Below, one piece after another: positions 10,520-20,459 of a DNA stretch of 64,000 nucleotides. Position numbers and translations under genes: made by a program. A model generated the notes under the pieces. The model made no database searches, had not been told where the DNA came from, and worked only from the letters and a program-made list of their open reading frames with translations. Every line of letters begins with the position of its first letter. Positions within the stretch are counted from its first letter, which is position 1. The stretch spans positions 7,437,256-7,501,255 of the forward strand of contig NC_077248.1 of NCBI RefSeq assembly GCF_947179165.1, written 5' to 3'. Origin of the DNA: Solanum dulcamara (lineage: Eukaryota; Streptophyta; Magnoliopsida; Solanales; Solanaceae).

Positions 10520-11233
10520 ATTCTCTACGGTATGCTTCTGATTGGAGCCAATACACAAGATGAGAGCTTGGAGATCAAATTACTAGCATGAACATGATCT
10601 AGCTCAAACATGAAATGTTTCTCATTGTAATAGTTATCCTGAATTATAGGCTTAAACAGATTTTCCACCAGAGGTTTGCACTGCAGACGAGGACGGATCT
10701 GAACCTTCATTTATAAACAAAGCAAGCATAAAAAGGAAAGCATCAACAAAATCAAATTAACCACATATGAAAAAAACATGACATAAAACCTGTGCAGGAT
10801 ATGGTGTTCTTCCATAACCGTCTGTCGTCCAACCATAAGGATTGATATTCATTTTTCCGGAGCTTGCAGATTCATAGATGCCATGAAGCTCCTGATTACT
10901 GTAGTTGAACAAAAACAGTGGCAAACCTGGATCGATATTCTTCACATATGAAAAATGTGCAGCAGGCAAAGAATTAAAGTACATATTACAAAATTCAGCT
11001 CACATATAACAGCCAAAAGGACAACTAAAACTAAGATATTAACGCCGAAATAACTAACCAAATAACTGATTGTGTAAACACTGTTTCATTGTGTTGTACT
11101 TGCAACCAAATATTACTCCTCCAAGTTGTTTTTTAGTCAAATATCTGAATCCTCCAGTGTTCTCCCTCTGGTTGGTTGATGATGATGATGCAGAATCACG
11201 TATAAACGTCTCTGTTCTTCTCCCTCCTCCCAT
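10520..11233 (-). pseudogene. DCD-domain (N-terminal) half of the interrupted DCD-kelch gene
   Basis: Exons on the - strand: 11233-11059 (start codon at 11233), 10998-10790 and 10704 to about 10520. They encode a DCD (development and cell death) domain: RYLTKKQLGGVIFGC, then AHFSYVKNIDPGLPLFLFNY, the YGWTTDGYGRTPYPAQ segment and VQIRPRLQCKPL. DCD proteins are plant-specific and stress- or cell-death-linked; the DCD plus kelch arrangement is a known subgroup. The third exon meets TAG at 10525-10527, a few bases before element A. Without the element, the kelch exon would follow in a different frame, consistent with one lost base between IP and a VENAANWRS-like continuation. The first intron is only 60 bases in this model and adds about ten extra residues (10998 onward) before LPAAHF, so that junction is uncertain. 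Confidence 0.65.
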
Positions 11234-11702
11234 CCTGGAATAGATAAAACTTAATCATCAAAACAATAAGAGAAAAATGAAATTGTATTGCAAGCAAGCT
11301 AAGTGTAAAATGCATAGTTCTACAAAGTGTAACATGAAATTCCACAAATAGTACTATACAAGAAAAAAGTCTAGCAAAACCAATTGAAAAAAAATAAAAA
11401 GACAAAAACAGTAACAAAAATATAAACATATTTCTCCACAAGGGATCTGAGAATGACTACAACCTATAGCTCACTATTGTATGTTTCCACATTTACCATC
11501 CAATTTATAACCTAACATTCAATGAACTATGTGAGACCAGGATTTAAGTTCCAACATAGGCAAGAACATTAGGTGATTATTTCATCTTACTGAGCCTTGC
11601 TGGGAAGAGTTATCTGATTATTTGTGAAGCATAAAGTGAATTATAATAAGGTGTAGAAATGAACCTCACCAACCAACAAAGTGAAAGATCAGATAGTCAA
11701 TC

Positions 11703-12024
11703 CAGGGGCGGAGCTACACCTTAACAAGAGTGGTCAGACGAACAATCTTTGTCAGAAAATTTTCGCAAGCATATATGTTAAATATCGATAATTTTGTATA
11801 TATACTAATTGTTGAACATTTTTGACGTAGTAAAGAAAGATAGTTCAATGGTTAAGGCCGTTCAAAGTTGCCTTAGTGTCTTGTGTTCAATCCTAGAATT
11901 AGGTGTTTTGTTTAATTTTTTTTAGTTCCATTTTAACTTTAAAAAGAGAACAAAATATCAGTTTATTTTTTTTAATTGCCCTAAAGTATGAACACCCTTG
12001 ACGAAAATCCTGGTTCCTCCACTG
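11703..12024. mobile_element. hAT-like MITE, 322 bp
   Basis: The element starts CAGGGGCGGAGCTA and ends with the complement of CAGTGGAGGAACCA, imperfect terminal inverted repeats. It is flanked by AGTCAATC (11695-11702) and AGTTAATC (12025-12032), an eight-base duplication with one mismatch, as expected for hAT elements. There is no coding capacity. It lies about 470 bp upstream of the DCD-kelch start codon, on its promoter side. Confidence 0.75.
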
Positions 12025-12200
12025 AGTTAATCAACTTAACTACTAAGATTCCACGGAGATCAAGGTTCAAATCCTCAGCAAGCTAAAAAAGTATTAGGTG
12101 ATATTTTTATTTGCCTTTAAATTTTGGTGGACGAGTTACTCATAGTTCTATGCTAATGTGAGGAGACAAGTATACAATAAAAAAATAGTTGAGGTGACCA
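12025..12200 (+). mobile_element. Degenerate SINE fragment
   Basis: After a tRNA-like stretch with a box-B-like GGTTCAAATCC (about 12064-12074), the order of motifs AGGTGATATTTTTATTTGCC, TGGTGGACGAGTTACTC and ATAGTTGAGGTG matches a SINE body I know from Solanaceae (consensus GGTGGGCAGAGTTAC and similar). Many changes separate it from that consensus and no clear target duplication was found, so it is an old copy. Confidence 0.5.
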
Positions 12201-12879
12201 TCATTATTTTAAAAAAGTCATAATACGTAGATCGACACTTCAACTAGGCGTTTTCTCTGTTTTTTATTGTGATCATCTAGACACTTCAACTTGACATAAA
12301 TGTGTCTCACGAACACTTAATTTTAAAAATGCACATTTAGATATCTTTAAGAGGTGCATTCTAGATATCCATTCTTGAAGTTGGGGGCGTTTACGAGTCA
12401 ACTTAAACCAAATTTAGCTGTCTAGATGTACATTTTCAAAGATAGGGTGCATAGAGAGCATGATCATTTTTTGAAAATTCAAAAAGTATAACAAACATAA
12501 ATTCAGCAACTTAAACACCTACACAATATGAAAAATTATTCACAAGTAAGACAACAAATTACTGATATTCTCTTAAAAAGTACTTTTTTCCCCTAAAAAT
12601 CACTTAAAATAAAATTAGAAGAAAATATTTTTGAGAATAAATAAATTTTATAAGTTTGAACAAACAAGCTAGAAAGTGGACAGTTTTGGCTTTGTTAACC
12701 CCATAATAAGTTAATTAAGTTCTAATATCTAAATTCATATCATTATTTTACATTTGGTTCACTTCTTAAATTTCATCCAAAGAAAATGATTAAAGTCACC
12801 CAAAATTCAAATTGACTATTGTCAAAAAGTTTAACTCCTCATCATTTATAATATCTATATAATATATATCATATACTAA

Positions 12880-13345
12880 CGGGGATCATAGAGGTATGTT
12901 TCATTCCTTCAATAAAAACATTCAGTCCTCTATGACACCAATTTTATACGTATCATATATTGACAAAATACTATAGATGACAAATTCATTCCTTCAAAAA
13001 GCACTCTTCAGTTCTCTTACCCATATGGAATAGATCACGTGTTAAAATGGTATCATAGAGAACTAATTCATTACTTAAGTAAAGTACATTCTTCCATGAT
13101 ACCAACCTGATATATTTCCTATGTTCATGGTATATCATAAAAGACACATTCATTCTTTTTAAAAATAACACTCTTTAATCTTCTATGATATCCACGCGGT
13201 GTGTGTGTATATATTCGTTTTTCTATAAATAAATAAAAAACGCCTCTCTATCATATATAATATTCACATAGTATATATCACATACTAATAATGTATTATA
13301 GATGATTGATCCATTCCTTTATAAGAAAACATAATCAGTACTTAA
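12880..13345. repeat. Degenerate tandem repeat, unit about 80-95 bp, four to five copies
   Basis: Each unit contains a phrase like ATCATAGAGRYANWTTCATT, then CTTCAA and a short A-rich run, then CATTCTTCAGTCYTCTATGA. Copies begin near 12885, 12970, 13050, 13130 and, more weakly, 13290. There is no coding potential. Confidence 0.6.
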
Positions 13346-14872
13346 TAGAACTCACATAGTTTACACATACTGACATGATATTATTAAAAAGAAATTAGGC
13401 CAAAAAAATATGATTATGATCACACTGATTCAGGTTGATTTTGCGTTGTCACACTCAAAAGGGAGACATGGACATTCGAGAAATATTTTTGTCTTGTGGG
13501 CATTTCATATAAATAGATCATATATAGTAAAATCAACTAATTTATTTGGGCCTTGGGGGTAGCTTAGGTAGTTTTTCCTAAAATAAATTAATTAGATATT
13601 ATTTAATTAATGATTTTAAAATTATAACATTCTTTTCTTTTTCACTAACAATATTTGATTTTTGAGATGTTATAGAAAGAGGAGATCTTACGAACCAAAA
13701 GTAGTTAGATTGATAATTAGTTGCGTAGGTTTTTTTTTCTTCTTCTTATTTTAGTCAAATTTTCTTATCTTTAATTATGAGAAATAGAATAATTTTACCC
13801 CTATTTGAATTTGATTCTAACTATGTCCTTATTATTGATACTTGAATGACTTAGATTTGCTCCTCAACTATGAAAATAAAATATAAATTTTCCCTCTGTT
13901 TAAGTTTGGTCCCTAATATGTTTTTATTATTGAAGAACTTGCTCAAATTTCTCCATTGAAATTAACGGATGCTCTATATCTTATCTTTATTAATTTAAAA
14001 CACGTCTTGTAATTGAAACGGATTACCACCTTAAAAGACAATAAACTTAACCCTATAATTTTTCTAGTTAAATATATATAATCAAATAATTTATACAAAT
14101 ATAAGATGGTTAAAAGAGTTGGGTTCCATAAATTTTCTCATAATATTTATGTCTTTTCCTCATTGAAAATGTCTTTACTCTTTTGAAGTTTAAATTTTTA
14201 AAAATCAAACGTTATAATGGTAATAATCTTTTAGAATCGATTGTTTATTGTATTCCTATAAATATAATATAGAATCGCTTTCTCTATCTCTTCAAAAAAA
14301 AAGATAGCATAATGATTGATCTATACATATTTTTATGAGAATGCATATTCTACAACACGCTTAATAAAAATGTGAGTTTCAATATACTGAAACTATTATT
14401 CACACCTTATAATTGAGCACATAAATAAGTGTTTTGACATCTTTTTCAAAATAAAAATTCAAAATTTTCTTTTCTTCTTTCTCAGTATTTTTCTTTTTTC
14501 CTTTTTTCTTCTTTCAAAATTGTCGCTCCCTACACCTTAAACTCATGTACACAAAAAAAAAGAATTTAACCCCTTACTTTTTTATCTCCCTTAACAAAAT
14601 TTTAACCCCTTATTTTTTTAATCTCCCTTAACAAATTCCTCTCTTCTTCCTTTCTTCCCTTGAGATACGATTTACTATGTTCGATAATACAAAAAAAAAA
14701 GTTCAAAATGCTAGTACCCCGGCCTTTTTTATGAATAGTTTCAATCAAAATTCCATCGATTGTAGCTAGTCAAAAAAAATAATTAATTATCACCGATTTG
14801 AGAAGCAAAAATTAAAAATCATTCCAAAAATAGGAGCTACACGTGTTTTATGGTTCAAACCAAATTCAAGAG
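13346..14872. other. AT-rich intergenic DNA
   Basis: No gene is visible. A tandem duplication of about 38 bases (TTTAACCCCTTA...CTCCCTTAACAAA) lies at about 14568-14640. The rest is low-complexity AT-rich sequence. Confidence 0.5.
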
Positions 14873-14881
14873 AGGAAAAAT

Positions 14882-15169
14882 GAGACAATAAGCTAATTAG
14901 TTTACAACAAATATAATCATATTTTATTTACATAAAAAATAGCTAAAATCGTAGGATATATACAATGACTATACAATATAGCTTGCCAAAAGTCATAGAA
15001 AGTATACACTGACTATATAATATAGATTACTTATATATGATCTATACAATAAATATATATTATGAAACACTCTATACATGAAATATACATTGAATATACA
15101 TGAATATATACTGAATGATCATTTTTTTTATAATTAAAATGACCGAATGACATCTATCATAATTATCCC
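14882..15169. mobile_element. Mutator-like MITE, GGGAYAATT family, copy 1 (288 bp)
   Basis: The right end is AATTATCCC. The body carries serial words such as TATACACTGACTATA and GCCAAAAGTCATAGAAAGTA. It is flanked by a perfect nine-base duplication AGGAAAAAT at 14873-14881 and 15170-15178. Its left end (GAGACAATAAGC) is slightly degraded relative to copy 3. Copies 2 (about 15945-16205) and 3 (29434-29741) share the body. Confidence 0.75.
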
Positions 15170-15271
15170 AGGAAAAATTGGAATCACATGAAGCCCAAAA
15201 GTAGATATGTACCCCAAGAAGGGCTGAAGTTCTTGCCCAAAACTGGGCTTGCACGCCAACGGTGCTGCAAT

Positions 15272-15900
15272 TAGGGGTGTACATAGACCGGGTTGGTTCG
15301 GATTTTTTACAAACCAAACCATTTGTGTCGGGTTATTAAATCTATAAACCAAACCAAACCAATAAAAGTCGGGTTTTTCAATATCAATTTTTCTCGGGTT
15401 TTTCGGGTTTTTTCGGGATTTTCGGGTTTTTTCGGGTTTTTTGGATTTTTCATAATATCTAATAAAAAGCATAGAGCAATGCTTCTTAAAAAAAGTTATA
15501 GTACAAAATATCAACATATAAGATGGACGCAGAACATTGTTTGAAGTTTTAACTTTATAAGATGGGCTTTTTTTGTATATTATTTAGATGAGCTTCTCAA
15601 GTCCAAATATAAATGTAAGAAAGAAAACAAAAATTATAAAAAAAATTTAAAAAACATTTATAAATTACATTTTAATAAATATTTTTATGTATAACATAAT
15701 TTAAAAGTAGTATATCTATAATCGGGTCGGTTTGGGTTCGGTTTGACTTTTTTTAGTTAAAACCAAACCAACCCTATAATGGTCGGGGTTTTTTTCAAAC
15801 ACCAAACCAAGTCAAACCAAACCACTAGTCGGGGGTTTTTTCCGGTTTGGTTCGGTTTGTCGGTTTGGTGCGGTTTATCGGTTTGCCCTGTACAGCCCTA
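15272..15900. mobile_element. hAT-like MITE, 629 bp
   Basis: The element starts TAGGGGTGTACATAGACCGG and ends with the complement of TAGGGCTGTACAGGGCAAAC. It is flanked by a perfect eight-base duplication GCTGCAAT at 15264-15271 and 15901-15908. Inside, the words AAACCAAACC and GGTTTGGTTCGG recur near both ends. It has no transposase. It inserted into the short sequence between MITE copies 1 and 2. Confidence 0.85.
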
Positions 15901-15944
15901 GCTGCAATGCATGCCCAAATAGGGGTGCTTTTGTGGGCTTCAAT

Positions 15945-16205
15945 ATACAATAAATTAATTAGTTTATAACAGATATAGTCAATTTTTATTTGCATAAAAA
16001 ATAGCCAAAATTATAGAAAATATACAGTAACTATATATTATAGTTTGCCAAAAGTCATAGAAAGTATACATTGACTATACAATATAGATTACTTATACAT
16101 GAGCTATACACTGAATATACATTATGATATACTCAAAAACTGAATATAACTTGACTATACATGAAATATACACTGACTATACAATGAATGACCATTATTT
16201 GAGAT
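15945..16205. mobile_element. GGGAYAATT-family MITE, copy 2 (end-degraded)
   Basis: The body matches copies 1 and 3: GCCAAAAGTCATAGAAAGTA near 16047 and repeated TATACACTGA words follow in the same order. I could not find matching terminal repeats or a nine-base duplication, so the ends have decayed or were lost. It has the same orientation as copy 1, about 1 kb away. Confidence 0.65.
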
Positions 16206-17931
16206 TTTTTCTTCTTTACACTTTTGTGTGTGATGATTGCGGATATATCTTGCAATTCTACAAAAAAATCTTCTGTAGGAGGTTATAAGAATAACTCTTG
16301 ACTTGATATCTTTGATTTTTATTAAAATAAATTAAACAAGGTAATTAGTGTTATACTAATTATTGTCTCTAATTTCTTCAAAATAGGAGTCTAGATCACT
16401 TTTGATTTGCGTTCTTGAATTGACTTTATTAGTGCCGGTGCAAAGCTAGTGCTATTGCAAAATTAGTGTCGTGGCAAAGTTAGTGCTAGTAGAAATTACG
16501 TATTTTTGAGAATAGTAGAAATTATTTTTCAAAAGCTAAAAAATGTAGTTTTCCCCGAAAATACTTTTTTGGAAATCACTTTCGAGAAAATATACTTAGA
16601 TGCAATTAAAACTTCGGTCAAACACTTTAGGTGCTCAAATGTGTTTTAAAATTAATTAGATAAACACAAACTATTTCTCAACAAAAGTACTTTTTCGAAA
16701 AATACTTTTCAAAAAGTCCAAAACAGTAAAGTTTATTGGCATATGCAAAAATAAAAATTATCAATACAGTATCTCGTCCTAATCTTTTGCTTTAAATACA
16801 CCTGGAATAGTAGGTAACGAAGGAAAATCGTTAATTAGTTTTCATTTATAGCAACTAATTAGTATTATAAACTTCCAAAGAAAAATTCCTAAACAAAACT
16901 CTTCCTATTTTTTTTGGACAGAATAATCATTCCAAAAAAAAACTTTGCTAACTTTTTTTCCTATTTTCTTTACAGTCTCTTCTTTTTGTTCTTATATTTG
17001 GAATAAGTTTGGATAACTCATTATTTTGACATATTACATTTTTTGTGGTTGGAACTAATATAATTTTTATTTTTAATTGAATAAGTGACAAACCATTTGT
17101 TAGCGGTATATGTCAAATATTATGCACACCTATTATAAACAATATACTATATGATATCTTTTATGTATTTAAATGTAGTAGTAACATATATGTAAAATTC
17201 ATATATGTTATAATAAATATATATGATATATTGATGAAATATTTTTATATATACTTAGTATATACCATAAATATATATGGTACTTTTTCAACTGAAAAGT
17301 ATTTTCTCTGTAAGATATTTATCCTATAAATATGCAATTGTTATCTTTATATCCCAAAAAAAAATCTAACAAAGATATAATGGTAAAAATCAACTTTAAA
17401 TATTCATTTTGGTATAAGGAGAGAGAGAAATGAGATTACATGGTAAAAAGATAAAATGAATCCCTATTTAGTGGGACTTTTTCTTTTCAGATATTTTTTT
17501 TTTAACGGTGTGAATTTTTTTTAAAATATGGCAAAAATGGAATAAAACCTTCTATATTTGCAAAGCACTAATTATTTTGCTAACTTTGTGCCTAAGAGCC
17601 TGTTTGATATTGCTGTTGGAAGGCCAAAAACGTTTTTTTTTATAAAAAAAAAACTTTTTTTGAAAAAATTAAGGCGTTTGGCAAATCAATAAAATTATTT
17701 TTAAATGGAAAAATTAAGACGTTTGGCAAATTAATAAAACTGCTTTTAAATAGAAGTAGAAGCAGTTTTCCTTCTAATTTAATTTTTTTTTAACTTTAGA
17801 GGATTATAACAAACAAAAAATAATAGTTAAAGATTGTATCCAAAAAAATAGGTAACAAATAACAAAAAGATTCTACTTTTTAATATTTTTCAACAATACT
17901 TCTGCATGATTAGAAACCTCTTGTCACGATC
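16206..17931. other. AT-rich intergenic DNA with short repeats
   Basis: No gene is visible. A roughly 20-bp word (GGTGCAAAGCTAGTGCTATT-like) is repeated three times at about 16436-16492. A segment at about 16500-16735 has loosely inverted halves around GAAAATACTTTT. A roughly 46-bp tandem pair containing GCGTTTGGCAAAT or GACGTTTGGCAAAT lies at about 17664-17755. Confidence 0.5.
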
Positions 17932-19983
17932 CAAAAACTGAGGTCATGATGGCACACATCTCAAAACTCAATCTGATGTGTAATCCTAAAAATAAAACTC
18001 ATACAAGACTCCCAAAGGGGAAAGTGATGCCACGATTTAAATAAAAAGAAAAAAAAATAATGAAGAAATTATCTCAAAACATGATGTCATAAGTATAAAG
18101 AGCATCTAATACAAGGTTCGAATCTGAAGATACAACATAAGTCTCTGAATGATACAAAAGACTGAAAAAAATAAAAATAGACTAGTGACGATCCGAATTC
18201 TGGGACCTCACCACTAATCTGAGAATACACAATCCGCTAGAATATTAACTGCCATGTGGGGTACCCCGACTAGTATCTGCATCAAAAAGGGACACAGAAG
18301 TAGGGGTGAGTACAATTCACATGTAGTCAGTGGGTTTTAGCTGACTGAGTATAAGAAATTAATCAAACCTATGAAATAAACTAAGGAACGCTTCCACCTG
18401 CATACAGAAAAGTCTCATTTCGGCATCGGTGCCGCCAGTTTATATATATAGTGGCACGAGTAAAGTAAACCCATAATAACAACTCATAATCACAATTAAT
18501 CAAATAATTCAAGCAGCACAAATATCAATGCAATGCAATACAATATGATGATGCAATGATGTAGTGGTACGGTGGAATCAAGACTGTCGCACAGCCTATC
18601 GTATACACCTGCCGAGCTGTACTACCAAGCAGGACCCATGGGGGTCTCGCAAACCATATACCTCAATCACAATATCTCATTATTCTTGCCACCTCCTTGT
18701 GGTTAAGGGATCACAATGCATCCACTACCCTGCCGGAAAACCGTCTCGGTCAGGGACTCAAGATACAAAGGTTGAGATCACAATGCATCCACTATCCCGC
18801 CGGAAAACTGCCTCGGTCAGGGACTCAAGATACAAAGGTTTAAAGGTGTTTCATTTTCTGTCTCAAAAAGAATTTCCATATTTCTCAACTTTCCATGTTT
18901 TATGATATGATGAATGAGGATGAATGCATCAAAACACATATGGCATGGAAGTAATATTCAACTCACATGTGGTATAAGGTTCAAAGTTCTCAAAACTTAA
19001 CCTACACATAATATTCACCCTCAATAAATAGTAAAGGGAAGGAAACACTTTCTTTTAAATATTCACCCCTTTCTCAACAATATTTCAATACTCAAGTATG
19101 CTCAAAAAACCCAACTCAATCTCTCAGGCGGCATCACAAGTCAAATAATATACTCAAGCCTCTCTCTTAGGCAAATCACAATTCACATGCTCTCAAAGCA
19201 AATAAGATAACAAATAAGGCCCCCACACGGGCTATGTAATACGAATAAACCTCCACACGACAACACATTAATAAATAAGCCCCCACACGGACATCGCAAT
19301 ATATATAACATTCTCAACTCATACTACAACCCCATCCCAAAGTCTATAACATATGAATGACTAATTACCCCATCTCAATCTCAAAGAAAGATAGTCAAAC
19401 CTACCTCAATTGTCGAAACCGCACTCGAATACCTCCATCGAACAAGCAACTCTCGAATTCAGCGCCCGAAATAACAACCCACTATCAACAATGAAACATA
19501 CACGCCACAAGGAGTCCAATGACACCCATATTGATAGGTTTCGGAACCGGGAGTAAAATGGTCCAAAAATTAACTATTTTCAAAAGGGTCAAATCTGGAA
19601 ATTTATTGAACAATCCCATTCTATTGGTAATAAGGAACTCATGGTTGAAAAATCCATAAAAATAGAGCTCAAAACGAGTTGGAAATCACAATTTTCCTTA
19701 AATTCGGATTAGGAAAGAAACAAAGATTTTTGGGGTTTGAAACTAAAATTTAAGAGTTAAAATCGTCACAAACTTAATGAAAAAGGAAGATTTTAGGTCA
19801 AAAATCACTTACTCAACACTTTGCCTCGAAAATCTCTTCTCAAATCACCTCAAGGAATTCAAGAACTCAAACAAATGATGAAAAATATTGAAATGGGAAG
19901 AAAGGGGCATTTTCTGTCCAAAAAGTTACTGTTCACGCGTGTTACTGTACAAATTTTCGAAAATCACCCTCAAGGTCATTACA
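17932..19983 (-). mobile_element. LTR-like element B (probable solo LTR), 2.05 kb, reverse orientation
   Basis: On the + strand the segment starts TGTCACGATCC and ends GGTCATTACA. Read on the - strand it therefore begins TGTAATGACC like element A. It is flanked by CCTCT (17927-17931) and CCTCC (19984-19988), a five-base duplication with one mismatch. It contains a 67-base tandem duplication (about 18710-18843) and three degenerate units around GCCCCCACACGG (about 19215-19290). It has no gag-pol frame. Confidence 0.65.
18710..18843. repeat. 67-bp tandem duplication inside LTR-like element B
   Basis: The block ATCACAATGCATCCACTA...CAGGGACTCAAGATACAAAG occurs twice in a row with only a few differences (the first has CCCTGCCGG, the second TCCCGCCGG). 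It creates a short open frame with no recognisable product. Confidence 0.8.
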
Positions 19984-20320
19984 CCTCCCCCTACCACCAC
20001 CACCGAATTATATCTTATGTATACAATAATTATTAAATATGAACAATCTATTATATTTATATAACATATTCTTAATGCGATTAATCTCATGTGTAGTATA
20101 AAAAGTAATTGAATAAACATTTTTGGTAAGATAATCAAAATTGATATGGATTAAGATATTTTAGATAGAATGTTTTGTGGGAAATGGAGCAATTATAGGT
20201 ATTTGTTAAATTATAACGGAAATTTTGGTATATTAACTATTTTTAGATGATGATAATGATGCGATGATATAGATAGATAAGTTATAGCAATTTTGACCAT
20301 TTATTTTTTTATATTTTTGT

Positions 20321-20400
20321 TTGACTAATCTTTATTTTTATTTTTTATAAATACTCTTTTGGTTGACTAATCTTTATTTTTTTTCTCTATAAATACTCTC
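20321..20400 (+). promoter_or_regulatory. Duplicated core promoter (W-box plus TATA) of the invertase gene
   Basis: The word TTGACTAATCTTTATTTTT starts at 20321 and again at 20363. Each is followed by TATAAATACTCT, at 20346 and 20388, so the unit has a 42-base period. Each unit carries a TTGACT W-box core, the binding site of WRKY factors, and a TATAAATA box. The downstream TATA lies 72 bases before the start codon and is the likelier one in use. Pathogen- and stress-responsive control through WRKY factors would fit a cell-wall invertase but is inferred. Confidence 0.7.
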
Positions 20401-20459
20401 TACACCATTTTAACTTCTTCATTAGTTCCTTTTATTCTTCAAAATACTCTATTTAAAAA

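Noticed and set aside
11826..11905. tRNA-like words (AGTTCAATGGTTAAGGC and TTGTGTTCAATCC)
   Set aside because: They lie inside the hAT-like MITE and do not give a cloverleaf; probably an old captured SINE piece.
18564..18905. Open frame of 113 codons
   Set aside because: It lies inside LTR-like element B and arises from a 67-bp tandem duplication; no recognisable product.
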